DNA from: Scenedesmus sp. ARA3
Taxonomy: Eukaryota > Chlorophyta > Chlorophyceae > Sphaeropleales > Scenedesmaceae
DNA: 64,000 nt
Direction: 5' to 3'
NCBI GenBank assembly: GCA_004335835.1
Contig: RWJK01001074.1
Coordinates: 124,001 to 188,000, forward strand
A model generated the notes under the pieces. It did not search any database. It was not told where the DNA came from and saw nothing but the letters and a program-made list of their open reading frames with translations. Positions 21,719 to 31,424 of this stretch are shown here, piece by piece; positions within the stretch are counted from its first letter, which is position 1, and the number at the start of each line of letters is the position of its first letter. The translations under genes were made by a program, and so were the position numbers.

Positions 21719-24086
21719 ATGCTGAACACACTTCCCACATGACGGCACCCTGCCGCACCTTGCCGAAGGAGTAGAAGGCGCGGCGCCGCCTGCTGTAAAT
21801 GTGCTGCAGCATATCGGCCTTGCCCAGCTGCGCCGCCAGGCACAGCGGCGTCAGCCCGCCGTGGTTGCGCACCTGCAAGATGCAAATCGCAAAAAAAGTA
21901 ACGATGAGTACGCAATGAGACCAGCACAGGTTGGCGATTGTACCTGCACGTTTATGCACAGCCAATGGCATGGCATTCAATCAGACAATGGCATAGCAAT
22001 GAAAGCTGTCGGATCAAGTGACCCCTCGCCGCGCAGTACCCCACCAGGACGACATACATGCACGTGAAGATGCTTGCTTGAGCATGGCAGTGCAATTAGT
22101 TCAAAGTAAATATGAGAGAGCATAGGTAGTTACATGTGGGTCCTGGCACCATCTTGGATGGTATGAGTCACAACAGGTTGAACACATGGTCTGAGACCAG
22201 AAAAGGAGAGTGAGCACCCGTAGAACACAATGCACACCCTTGAAAGTAGCTATACATCCTCGCGCGCTCACCGCCTCAGAGGCCGCGCAGTAGTCCACCA
22301 AAAAGTCGTACATGTCGGCCTGGTCGTGGATGACGCACATGTGCAGCGCCGTGTTGCCAAACTCGTCGCAGTCGCTGTTGACCTGCAAACATGGCACAAA
22401 GGGCGGCAACTAATCAAGGCAGCAGCACGCCCAAGCAAAAGGGTGCATGGTGCAGCACATGTGCAGCGCAGTGTTGCCAAACTCATCGCAGTCGCTGTTG
22501 ACCTGCAAACATGGCACAAAGGGCGGCAACAAATGGAGGTGTCATGGCAGCAGTAAGGTGAATTGTGTGGCACATGTGCAGCGCTGTGTTGCAGAAGTTA
22601 TCGCTGTCAGAGTTTACATGCAGCAGGGAAGCGCAGCAGTGATAGATGCAACGCATGTTGGCACATGGAAGCAGGGCAGATGACACTTGCGTACCTGCGC
22701 GCCATACTGCCGCAGGTATCAGGCACTGCATACTGTCAAAGGCAACTCACGCAACAACACGCAACAACCCACAAATAAATACATACACACACGTAAATCA
22801 CGCCAGCTGGCTTTGACAAACTGCTCACCTGTGCGCCGTGTCGCCGCAGGTATGCCACGATGTCCTTCTGCCCGCTGCACGCCGCAAAGCTGAGCGCGTA
22901 CTCGCCATAGTACATGGGCCCGCCCTGGCGGAAGAAGGTGCCCCAAGCACGCGCACGGATGTCCGCGCCGTTCTGCGGCAGCAGCGGCAGCAGCAGCAGC
23001 AGCATCAGCAGCAGCAGCAGCAGCAGCAGCGCAGTAAGTTGAGTCAAGGTGTAACGCACCATTCTGCGGCCGACGAGCCTGGGAGGACAGCAACAGGCCC
23101 TCCAAGGCGTCAAGCTGCTGCTGCAAGCATGACAACACTCCTGCCGATCCTATATGCGTGTTCGTTGCTGAGCAAATATGGCGCCAATCATCTGACAACT
23201 CTGCTGTAAATACTTCCCGGCTGCTGCCAATACAAGCAGCACTACTTCACTGCACAACAGCACTGCACTGCACAGCACTGCAAGCTCACCTGCACCAGGA
23301 ACTTGACCATGTCGAAGTCCCTGTTCACGATGGCAATGTGCAGCGCGGTCTGCCCCTCATAAGTGCCCGGCGGGTCGTGCTGCTGCTTGCGCTCCTGCAT
23401 GCATGCACGGCAAAAACAAGAGGGAGCCAGGCTCTTCAGCACACAGATAAGGCGAGCAGGATATTTAGCAGGTGACCAGCGGAGGCAACCTTGGTGCTTG
23501 CAGGATAAGACATATTGAGGCATTCAAGTCCGGCGCAACCCAGTCCCCACTGGATGCCGCTGAAACCAGTGCCACCATGGAGACCCAAGCATCATCAATG
23601 ACTAGTGAACAAACTGATGCAACTGCAGCACACCAACCCCAAAACCAACACCACCCCCTCCACATTGAACCCCGCACCTGTATGGGGCAGTTGACCAGCT
23701 GCCTGCCGTACAGCTTGACCAGGTAGCGTGTGATCGCCAGCGTGCTTGTGATGTTGAGCAGCATGGCCACGTGCCTCACAATCACCCAGTCACAAACACA
23801 AACAGCCGCAGCTGCACCGCACTGCCAACCAACTAGACGCTCCTAACCGGCATGAAGCACATCAGCTGCACCAGCCAACTTAACACACCACAGCTGCTGG
23901 CCAACCGCATGGACCCCGCACCTGTATGGGGCAGTTGACCAGCTGCCTGCCGTACAGCTTGACCAGGTAGCGCGTGATGGCCAGCGTGCTGGGCGTGTTG
24001 AGCAGCATGGCCACGTGCATCACGTTCTCACCCACAGGCCCACGCGCGTACACATTGCAGGGCACGGGGAACAGCTTGGTGATCAT
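12594..24086 (-). CDS. TRPV-like ankyrin-repeat cation channel (N-terminus unresolved)
   Basis: Eighteen exons whose phases all agree (1345 codons plus stop): 24086-23922, 23394-23290, 22972-22829, 22382-22272, 21872-21732, 21217-21083, 20822-20766, 20456-20368, 19547-19387, 19132-19036, 18668-18550, 18270-16423, 15735-15557, 15353-15280, 14732-14609, 13886-13697, 13206-13035, 12720-12594. Ankyrin repeats come first: GENVMHVAMLL, EGQTALHIAIVNRD, GADIRARAWGTFF...GEYALSFAACSGQ, FGNTALHMCV, GGLTPLCLAAQLGK. The ARAxGxFF...GExxLSxAAC signature is typical of TRPV. Next are LLLQHKWEKF, S1 (about 287-307), S2 (321-345), a ~710-residue insert, S3, S4, S5, a pore around NLGAGLSHYE, S6 ending VVLLLMNLLIAMI, a TRP-box-like helix (YWKHRWAIYVIKAERRLP) and a C-terminal coiled coil. 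Predicted Ca2+-permeable membrane channel, possibly ciliary or mechanosensory by analogy with algal TRPV-like proteins. Confidence 0.85.
12931..13060 (-). repeat. Echo of the TRP-box exon 3' end
   Basis: The exon end and donor at 13035 (cacctgtgcacgcgcttgt on the + strand) recur exactly 100 bp downstream on the gene strand, at 12932-12950. Confidence 0.8.
13444..13770 (-). repeat. Three tandem copies of the S6 exon end with donor
   Basis: The end of the pore/S6 exon (CTIYYLLYMATVVLLLMNLLI then donor) at 13697-13768 is repeated at about 13575-13645 and 13450-13517, offsets 122 and 125 bp. Each copy keeps the GT donor. Only the first is continuous with the pore sequence. Confidence 0.9.
13843..14025 (-). 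repeat. Echo of the pore exon start
   Basis: The start of the pore exon (TEPDPFSSIGNTMV) is copied about 119 bp upstream on the gene strand (13970-14020), with the acceptor-side ctgcagccag region altered to cttgcagccag. Confidence 0.75.
14690..14950 (-). repeat. Three tandem copies of the S4-S5 exon start
   Basis: Acceptor plus GLVSTGKLAVLLER occurs at the working exon (start 14732) and again upstream on the gene strand, offsets 107 and 102 bp (up to about 14945). Each copy keeps ctgcag or ttgcag. Confidence 0.9.
15640..15995 (-). repeat. Echo of the pre-S3 exon start
   Basis: DPHKSRLRAMLETTYEGAV with its acceptor, exon start 15735, is copied 254 bp upstream on the gene strand (15905-15989). 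The copy has drifted (later reading PEEPW for LEDPW). Confidence 0.85.
16186..16520 (-). repeat. Echo of the 1.85 kb insert exon end
   Basis: The last ~100 bp of the large exon (SVKVLDMEKGPAIDIL, donor after 16423) are repeated 237 bp downstream on the gene strand. In the copy the donor GT has become AT, so it should not splice. Confidence 0.85.
18905..19065 (-). repeat. Echo of an insert exon end (SSGTQQG)
   Basis: The end of exon 19132-19036 is repeated 113 bp downstream (about 18912-18945). The donor GT reads GC in the copy. Confidence 0.7.
19440..19995 (-). repeat. Echoes of the S2 exon start, about 153-bp period
   Basis: The start of the S2 exon (GRASQEFLGIILALALLAVEV, exon start 19547) is repeated upstream on the gene strand at offsets 153 and 154 bp. 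A decayed fourth copy reaches about 19990. The repeat unit includes the preceding intron with aaagttcac. Confidence 0.9.
20275..20363. repeat. (CTG)n run
   Basis: About 28 uninterrupted CTG triplets on the + strand, starting just after the S1 exon donor on the gene strand (CAG there), inside the intron. Confidence 0.95.
20960..21485 (-). repeat. Echoes of the exon at 21217-21083 on both sides
   Basis: The exon start (VTSYSLALREIDT with acceptor) is repeated upstream at offsets 151 and about 108 bp (to 21480). The exon end (KRHLDMLQ with donor) is repeated downstream near 20963-20995. This is the only exon here with echoes at both edges. Confidence 0.85.
22111..22242 (+). repeat. Interspersed repeat copy B (intron of channel gene)
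   Basis: Near-identical partner of 9866-9985 on the + strand, antisense to the channel gene. It extends a few bases further on each side. Non-coding. Confidence 0.8.
22275..22640 (-). repeat. Three tandem copies of an ankyrin exon start
   Basis: VNSDCDEFGNTALHMC with its acceptor (exon start 22382) is repeated upstream at offset exactly 120 bp (22502) and again ~115 bp further (about 22616), with increasing decay. Confidence 0.9.
22690..22860 (-). repeat. Echo of the GADIRARA ankyrin exon end
   Basis: The donor-side end (AYLRRHGAQ) of exon 22972-22829 is repeated 134 bp downstream (22692-22720). Confidence 0.7.
23675..23995 (-). repeat. Echo of the first resolved ankyrin exon end
   Basis: HVAMLLN...TLAITRYLVKLYGRQLVNCPIQ plus donor, true end 23922, is repeated 244 bp downstream (23678-23780) with about 90 percent identity and an intact GT donor. 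Confidence 0.9.
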
Positions 24087-24230
24087 CTGCAGCAGGTGCA
24101 GCACAGCAAAGCAGGCATGGCAGCACATGGCATGGCAGCAACATGGTTTGTTATTCATCAGGGATGGCTGCTGCAAGTGTACACAATGCAGGGCACGGGG
24201 ATCATCTGCGGCAGGTGCACAGGAGCGAGA
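24040..24230 (-). repeat. Echo of the first resolved ankyrin exon start
   Basis: Acceptor and start of exon 24086 (cagatgatc... with gggcacgggg) recur about 119 bp upstream on the gene strand, with a short internal deletion. Confidence 0.6.
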
Positions 24231-24555
24231 CAGCACAACATTAGTCAGGTGCGCTGACAGTGTGATCTGCATATGGCTGCAAGCTGCGCACACGCTGCTG
24301 AGCACCGGGTATCGGTTTTGAATCATCTGTGTGCCGCGCAGCAGCATGCCGGCACAACCGCAGCAGCAAAACACCGTCACTTGCTTAAAGGTTGGTAGTT
24401 AGTAGTAGGCTGTGGTTTGCAGGTGGCTTGCGTGCGGGCTGAACAGAGCAGATGGCGACAGCGGTCTGCAACTGTGTGGTGTTGGTAACGTTGAACAACT
24501 GCCGCTGCCTTGGCCTGCTGCGTATGCTGCATGCCAGACCGTGGGATCGGCGGTC

Positions 24556-24616
<61 letters not shown>

Positions 24617-24666
24617 NNNNNNNNNNNNNNNNNNNNNNNNNNNNNNNNNNNNNNNNNNNNNNNNNN

Positions 24667-24722
<56 letters not shown>
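24556..24722. repeat. (CTG)n run with 50-N assembly gap
   Basis: CTG triplets on both sides of exactly 50 N (24617-24666). Intronic or upstream of the channel gene on the opposite strand (CAG in gene sense). True length unknown. Confidence 0.95.
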
Positions 24723-24729
<7 letters not shown>

Positions 24730-24826
24730 TTGCGTTTGCTTCTGCTGCTGCATCATGCCTGCCTGCTTGCCGGCCGGTTGTTCTGCTACCACCAAGATAC
24801 GCCACAAAGGAGGAGCACATGCTTAC

Positions 24827-24952
24827 AACGGAGCCCTGCTGTTCTTGCAGGGGTTCACTACTGAACTTCTTGTCAGTGCTGTTGCTGTCTGCTGATGGGG
24901 TTCGCCCATTCGCCATGTTCATTATGGGCTTACTGAACAGTGCAGCAAACAT
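24827..24952 (-). CDS. Candidate 5' exon of the channel gene
   Basis: An ATG at 24952 opens 42 codons (MFAALFSKPIMNMANG..., Ser/Gln-rich end) to a good donor GTAAGC after 24827, phase 0. This fits the phase-0 start of the first resolved ankyrin exon at 24086. No homology supports it; it may be an exon of another transcript or chance. Confidence 0.3.
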
Positions 24953-25399
24953 CTACGCTGTTATGTTTCGATGAAAACAGCACTGCATCAACAGTACCGG
25001 CAATACACCGTAGCTGCTGTCCTGCAAGGGTCTGCTGTGCTGTGTATGCATCTGCGCCTTTCACTTGCTCAGACGTTGACCAAACTGCACATTTGCTTGC
25101 ACGTCTGGGTAGCTTCTGCATGCCATACTTCAAATACAGAGCTGAGCAACTAAACTGTCTGGCCAGAACGGAATAATGGGTGCAAGCCAACCCTGCTGAC
25201 GTTAAACCACCCACATGTCTCAGTACTTGCCTGTACGCTGCTGATCCACAAATCATGACCTCTCTGAACATGCAGTGCGGCAATGTACTGACCGCTTCTT
25301 AGAATGCTGCTGCTACTGCTGCTGCCCCCTGCTGCTGCTGTCAGCTGTGCTACTGCAGCCAGCTTCATGACGCTGTATCAGGCACCAGAAAGCCCATAC

Positions 25400-25450
25400 C
25401 TCGAGGTTTCCGCACTTCACGGCGTGCCAAGCTGTCCCTGCTGCATCCAT
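25400..25450 (-). CDS. Candidate ankyrin exon upstream of the channel gene
   Basis: Gene-strand sequence MDAAGTAWHAVKCGNLE followed by a GTATGG donor, phase 0. The D-x-x-G-T-x-x-H-A-V-x-x-G-N-L-E pattern is ankyrin-like, which suggests that the channel's N-terminal ankyrin array extends this far. The 5' boundary is not defined. Confidence 0.35.
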
Positions 25451-26574
25451 GAGCCGTGCTTGCTGCACCACGCTGGGAGCAGAAGCCATGACCCTCGGCA
25501 CGCCATGGCCGCCAGCACGATCGTCCCTCGGCTTCATACTTGGGCACGTATATGGTTTCAAGCTGCTAGGCTGGTCCGGGTGCAACTATGGCTTGCCATC
25601 TCCCAGTATGTGCGATCAATGCTGCTGGATCAGATACCAGTTGTCTTTTAACGATTTACAAAGAAAATATATGATCAATGTGGTGATCTTACTTCTCTGT
25701 GTGCGCTGCAGGTGCGCAAGTTCCAGTGCGAGGTCTGAGCGCAGCAGCCTGCAATGTTGCGTCAAATGCAGTATATGAGCTCAAACAACACCTGGTGCCG
25801 CACCAGGTTGCCAGCTAGGTGACCATACCCGCCTCAGTGACAAACCCTAGACCTGCACTGCAGCTGACAGCAGATTCTATGACAAGCGAGGGTGACACCT
25901 TCCGTGGTTCACAAACGAGCGAGACAGAAGGCATCCGGCAACAACTAATTAGCCCTCAACATCATGACACCTGGGACGCCGAGTGCAGCCTTCACTGGCA
26001 AGCGCAGACCCTGGTGCTTTTGAACTGCTGCAGCAATGGCCCATTCAATGATCCGGGATCATATGCCAGCACCCGCACGCATGAGCCCCATGACCCATGA
26101 ACATCAGGTGGGCGTGTCACGCTCCTGTCCTGTCCTGCATCCTATGTTCTGGCAACGTAGTCCTTTTCTTGCCAGCGTTCCTCGCTTGCATCCACGCTGT
26201 GCCACAGTGAGCAGTCAACACTGCTACTGGGCCAGCAGGCACACTGAGCATATTACTGTTACATGCCTGTTAGAAGCTGTACAACATACAAGGGTGACAC
26301 GCAGTGCAGACATCACTGCATGCCAAGTAACAAAAGGGGATCGCAATGCTGACGCGATCCAACTATGCACGCAGCACTGTTCAGCAAGAGAGACGGTACT
26401 ACAGCCAGCATAAGGACGCCTGAGCTCGAGCAGACACCTCAGCCATACAGTCCTAAGGTAGTCCCTGCGAATCATGCAGGTTATGCATCATGTCGACAGA
26501 ACTGACAGCACAACCATGCCTGCAATGCCACGTAATGACTTGATATGGCAAGCCGGCAACCACCACGCCACTGC
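25451..26574. other. No supported gene
   Basis: About 1.1 kb upstream of the possible channel N-terminal exons and downstream of the 26.6 kb gene. Short open frames only, no motifs or repeats of note. Confidence 0.5.
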
Positions 26575-28119
26575 TTATGTAGGCAGCGGGATGATGTCAG
26601 CTGGCAGCACCATGACAGCATTATCGCTGCTGCTGCTGCTGCCAAAGCCAGTGCCCTTCTGGACCTTAGCCTTCTTGCCAACCGCCGCTGCACTGCTACT
26701 GCTGGTGCTGCTGCTGACGGCACTGCTGCTGCTTGCAGCCGCCTCACCCACCACTGCTGCAGGCACCTCTGCAGTTGTGCTCCCACTGCTCCCACCAGCT
26801 TCCGCTGCCACTGCTGCTGCCGCTGCTGCTGCTGCCAGCTCCACGCTGTGTGCCTGCTCCAGGCTAGCAAAGAAGTCATCCAGCTGGGCATCAGGCTGCA
26901 GCCGCCGCTGCCTGCCTGAGTACGCATCAAACTTGGCAGTCACAACAAGCCCCACAGGCGCCCTGCTCAACTCTGCCTCACGTGCTGCTGCAGCCAGCAA
27001 AGCATCTGCTGCTGCCTTGGCAGCAGCGTCAACAACCACAGCTCCACTGCTGCTGCTGCTGCTGCTGGTGGTGGTGTCTGTTGTAAGAGCTTCATCTGCA
27101 GCTGCGCTGTGTGCCACAGCAAACATCTGCTGGGAGCCAAGCCCTCCAGGCACTCCTTGAAGAGTGGCCTCCAGTGAAACATCCTTATCCAGCTGCCGCT
27201 GCAGCCTGCCTGCATACACATCGCCCTTTGCAGTCTCCACTGAACCAACCACCACAGCCGGCTGCTGCTGGCCTGACCCACTGCTGCTGCTGCTGCCGCC
27301 CGGCTTGTAGCCGGGTGGAGGGGGAGGTGACTCAGTAAGCTGGAAGGCCAGAGGCCGCTGCTGCCGGCCACTGATGCTGCTGCTGTCATCACCTGCTGCT
27401 GCGCCCCCCTGCTTCTTCTTCTTATAGTTGAGGGCTGCAAGCGCTGCTGAGGCTGCTCTAGTGCCGCCAGCGCTGCTGCTGCTGCTGCTGCCGCTGGTGG
27501 CTGCTTGCAGGAGGTGAGACACTGCAGCATCACTGCTAGTGTCAGCACCAGCTGCAGGCTGCACAGATGCAACCGACAACAACTGCTCTGCACCAGATGC
27601 CGCGGATGCTGCAGCTGCTGCTGCTGGTTGCTGCTGCTCTGCAGAGCTCTCACCACTGCTGCTGCTGATCTCATCGCGCAGGCTGCGCTGCTTGCGGTAG
27701 TTGACAGCAGCAAAGAACTGCCCTACTGCCGCCACCTTGCTCACAGGTGCCGCCTGGTTGGCGTTCACCACGCCATACGCATGCGTGTGGTGCGTGCTGC
27801 TGCTGCCACTGCTGCTGCCGGGCCTGCGGCGGTGCTGCGTGTAGTCGCTGCTGCTGGCAGCCTGTGCATGCGGCTGCTGCTGCAGCTGCAGCGCCTGTGC
27901 CAGTTGATCTCGCAGCAGCGGGATCTCTGCAAGCAGGCGCTTGCGTGCCATCAGGTACTGCTGGAAGCGCAGCACTAGCGCAGCGTCGCCAGTTGCTTCG
28001 GCATCCAGCAGCTGTGGGTGGCGTCGCTGCAGAGCTGATGTGTTTGTGAGCCAGTCGCCCAGTGCATCCTTATGACTGCGGTACTCATGCAGCATTGCGC
28101 GGTAGCGGTCAAGGATGGC
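26575..28119 (-). CDS. Low-complexity protein of unknown family (last large exon)
   Basis: The acceptor ctgcag before 28119 opens a 1545-bp frame to a stop at 26575 (514 codons). The first ~90 residues look folded and helical (AILDRYRAMLHEYRSHKDAL, FQQYLMARKRLLAEIPLL). The rest is Ser/Ala/Gln-rich with two related motif pairs: VNYRKQRSLRDE / ALNYKKKKQGG, and VETAKGDVYAGRLQRQL / VVTAKFDAYSGRQRRLQ. The C-terminus is MVLPADIIPLPT. Upstream exons must exist. A candidate lies at 28552-28680 (GVLPLLQAMWPVIRPSLEL before a GTAAGC donor), but its phase (2) does not fit the phase-0 acceptor, so the N-terminus is open. I do not recognise the family. Confidence 0.6.
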   Translation of the reverse strand, partial: AILDRYRAMLHEYRSHKDALGDWLTNTSALQRRHPQLLDAEATGDAALVLRFQQYLMARKRLLAEIPLLRDQLAQALQLQQQPHAQAASSSDYTQHRRRPGSSSGSSSTHHTHAYGVVNANQAAPVSKVAAVGQFFAAVNYRKQRSLRDEISSSSGESSAEQQQPAAAAAASAASGAEQLLSVASVQPAAGADTSSDAAVSHLLQAATSGSSSSSSAGGTRAASAALAALNYKKKKQGGAAAGDDSSSISGRQQRPLAFQLTESPPPPPGYKPGGSSSSSGSGQQQPAVVVGSVETAKGDVYAGRLQRQLDKDVSLEATLQGVPGGLGSQQMFAVAHSAAADEALTTDTTTSSSSSSSGAVVVDAAAKAAADALLAAAAREAELSRAPVGLVVTAKFDAYSGRQRRLQPDAQLDDFFASLEQAHSVELAAAAAAAAVAAEAGGSSGSTTAEVPAAVVGEAAASSSSAVSSSTSSSSAAAVGKKAKVQKGTGFGSSSSSDNAVMVLPADIIPLPT

Positions 28120-29534
28120 CTGCAGGTGCAGAATTCAGTCAGCAGTGTGAGTCAGCAGAGCAAGGAGGGTGCACAGCTGCCCACATCAAGTATGACCAAG
28201 GTGACGTGAAGCTCACCCATGCATAGAAGGGTTGAGCTGCCTGGCTGGTACAAAGTGGGCAGGGACAATGGGCTAGCACAGCACATGCACATGTTAGGCT
28301 GACTAATGACTGCAGGACTGCTGCCATGCAGGTCATACAATGTGATATGTAAGACCAACTAGCAGCATTGCACGGCCAGATGCTCTGCAGGCGCAATATG
28401 CTGTAGGTGCCACACGCATATTCTCAAGCGCAGCAGCTGCTGTGTGGTGCTGTGGGTAGCAACCAGCACATGAAGCTCCCCAGGCACGGCCATGTGCTAA
28501 GCTCGCGCCACAAGTATGTTTCAACGTCCTGTTGCTTACCTGAGCTCCAGTGATGGACGAATCACCGGCCACATGGCTTGAAGCAGCGGCAGCACACCGC
28601 TGCTGCTCCCTCCTGCATGGCCATTGCTGCTGTGTGCGAGCCGACCCCCCTCTCTGAACGAAAGGCTGCAACGATAACACGAATTTAGCGTCATGGCATG
28701 TTTAAATGCAGGCGCAGGGCTCTGATGCATGCTGCGGACAGGAAGTGCTGAGCACGGTCGTGCTCGGACTGCACACCTCAATGATGCTCCAGGCAAACTG
28801 CATGCAAGCACAAGCACGCTGAGTAGTTTCTTCAAGCTCACCAAGCCCCGTCGATCTGCACAGCTGCGCCAATGAGCCTGGCCCATGCCAGAAGCAGCGA
28901 GCGAGCCACTCATTCTGGAATGCTGTGGCCCCAAATCCTAGCTGTATCACTTTACTGCACTACCAGAAGCAGATAATGAAATTGGCCGCGCTCTGTCGAG
29001 CTGCTATGAGTGCGATCGTAGGTCTCGCAACAGGTGTTGCACGTATGGGTCCTGGGAATTAAAGGCGGCCTAGGCAGCTCATCTAAATGAAGTGTGCTGG
29101 CCGCAGACAGTGGAAACCAGTGGCAGGAGAGGCTGTACCGCAGTGCCTGCTGCTGGGTGACATGTGACAGTCTGCTCACCTACCCTTGCTCCCTGCTTTG
29201 CTGTGAGCAGCCATCACCAGTCACCGCAGTGATTGCGCCTCCTAAGTAGCTTCTACGTCCCGCCAACTTCGCTGGTTCTCATGCTCAGACGTTCATGACA
29301 AGCAGTGCCCGGTGATCCTGGCTGCCATCAAGGTGCCTATTGGCCCTTTTTTAGCTGGTGCTGCTGCCACGTCTTGAGCTGTCACCAGGTGTTCTAGCCA
29401 GGAGAATGACATTGTTGCTTGATTTCTGCTGATTAGCCAGCAGCAGAGCACATACACAGGAGCTGCAATTGCTGGCACAGCTGCTGCGGCCGCCAGTACG
29501 GCAGTGTGACAGCACACCAGGCAGTGAACAGCGT
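28120..29534. other. Divergent region between unknown gene (-) and methyltransferase (+)
   Basis: Contains the unresolved 5' exons of the minus-strand gene in its left half and presumably the promoter of the plus-strand methyltransferase in its right half. Nothing else supported. Confidence 0.5.
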
Positions 29535-29676
29535 ATGCAGGCAGTCAGAAGTGCAGCGCAAACCAGTGTGACCACACTGAGAGCATCAGCAGCAGCAGCA
29601 GTGTCAAACTTTCCTCCGCAAAGAGGCATGCACCTGTCAAAGTCAGCAGCAAGGCAGCAACCTGTTGGCTGGCACG

Positions 29677-29709
<33 letters not shown>

Positions 29710-31424
29710 GCAGTGTGCTATCCACATGGCATGTGTCAGGTGTTCTGGGTTGTACCAGCCAAGAATCATCCGGCTTGTGGCGCAAATGGCCAGCACAACA
29801 GCTGGCGCACCACAAAGGCAGCAGCAGGCAACCCTCATGCCTGCTCAGCACTGGCCAACAAGCTGTCACAAGCAGCTCAGTGCTGCAGCAGCAGCAGCGC
29901 TGGCAGGCAGTGCAGCACTTTCATGGTCTCAGACACAGCTGCAGTATGCATCAGGTGCGCTGCGCTGCCAGTCATGCCAGCACAAGCAGTGCAGCTGCCA
30001 GCAGCAGCAGCAGTCCGCGGCTGCCTGCAGCCACTGACATCAGCAGCACCGCCAACCCTTACATCAAGCACTGCGTGAAGCTGAGAGAAAGCAGCAGGTA
30101 CAGGCAGCAGCAGCGGCGGCTGCTGCTGGTGGGGCAGACGCTGCTGTCTGAGCTGGCAGGTGCGTGTTGCAGCGCTGGCTGGTGCATGCCACAACAGCAG
30201 CAGCAGCAGCAGGCCCCGGCTGCAGCATGACTGCAAGGCAGCTGTTGGGTGCAGCTGTTAGGTGCTGCTTGCATTGAGCACACGTCACCTGCATGCAATG
30301 ACTGCTAGCAGCTTCCACATGCATGGCTGCACACAGCGGGCAGCTGCAGGCACCAAAGTTTTGGCTGCTGAGCAAGTCAGGCACCTGCAGCAGCATCTGA
30401 CTGATTGTGCGCTTGAAGTGGACGTGCCGTGCGCTGCTGGTCCTCATGCTGTGCTGCATGTGCTGTTCTACTTTTGTCCTACTCTCTTCCAAACCAACAT
30501 GCTGCCACTGTCTGCTGTGACAACGTGTGAAAACAATGACCTGCAGAGGAAGCAGGTCCAAGTCTTGACATCCTGGTGCTGTTCTTGCGGCCCGGCACAG
30601 ACCTGCCGCCCGGCATAACAGCAGAGCGTGTTATAACAGTCAGTGACAGTGTCATGAAGAAACTGACAGGCCTGGAGGAGGCAGCAGGTGTGCAGGTGGT
30701 AGCTGAACTGGCACTGCCTCGATATGTGGACCTCCAAAGCTGGAGCAGAACATCTGCACACAGCAGCAGTAGCAGCAGCAGCAATGCGGCAGCAGCAGGT
30801 TTGCACCAAGCTGCGGCAGGGCCCCAGCAGCAGCAGCAGCAGCAGCAGCTGCAGCGGCTGCTGGTGCTGGAGGCTGTGCAGGATCCTGGCAACCTCGGCA
30901 CGCTGCTGCGCTGCGCTGCTGCCTTTGGCTGGGATGCTGTGTGGCTGCTGCCCGGCTGCTGTGACCCATTCAATGACAAGGCTCTGCGGGCCTCTAGGGG
31001 TGCTGCGCTGCGCTGGCCGCTGGCGGCTGGCAGCTTGCAGGAGCTGCTGGAGCTGGTGCAGCAGCGGGGCATGCTGCTGCTTGCAGCACACCCTGAGGAC
31101 CCTCTGCAGCAGCAACCAGGAAGCAGCCCAGGCGATGTGAAAGTAGATGCGTTGTCGGGGAGTAACACAGCATCTGCCGGCAAGCAGCAGCAGCAGCAGC
31201 AGCCGGTGTGTCTGGTGCTGGGGACGGAGGGTGCTGGGCTGTCTGATGAGGTGCTTGCTGTTGCAACGCCGCTGGCAGTGCCCATGAGTGGGCGCATGGA
31301 GTCGCTGAATGTTGGCGTGGCGGGCGCTATCTTGATGTTTGCATTGAGTGAGGGGCTGCAGCAGCTGCTGGGGCGGCTGCAGCAGCTGGGGCAGGTGCGT
31401 GGCCCAGACCATGACACGCAATGA
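29535..31424 (+). CDS. SpoU-family tRNA/rRNA 2'-O-methyltransferase, probably organellar
   Basis: ATG 29535; exon 1 to 30159 (donor gtgcgt, phase 1), exon 2 from 30350 to about 30441, last exon from 30556 to TGA 31422-31424. The N-terminal ~150 residues are rich in Ser/Ala/Gln/Arg and poor in acids, like an algal transit peptide. Then comes the substrate-binding domain (YIKHCVKLRESSRYR, RRLLLVGQTLLSEL). The SPOUT domain has motif 1 (DPGNLGTLLRCAAAFG), motif 2 (LVLGTEGAG) and motif 3 (PLAVPMSGRMESLNVGVAG), which form the trefoil-knot SAM and catalytic site. The arginine and asparagine needed in motifs 1 and 3 are present. A Gln-rich linker lies between substrate and catalytic domains. The exon 2/3 junction is the uncertain part. 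The RNA target cannot be told from sequence. Confidence 0.85.

Noticed and set aside
25150..25778. Both-strand frames around 25.15-25.78 kb as an independent gene
   Set aside because: Only one short ankyrin-like stretch (25400-25450, minus) is convincing and it fits better as an upstream exon of the channel.
26474..27160. Plus-strand 228-codon frame opposite the 26.6 kb gene
   Set aside because: Leu/Ala-rich complement of the Ser/Ala/Gln-rich minus-strand exon; the minus frame has a clean acceptor and repeated motifs.
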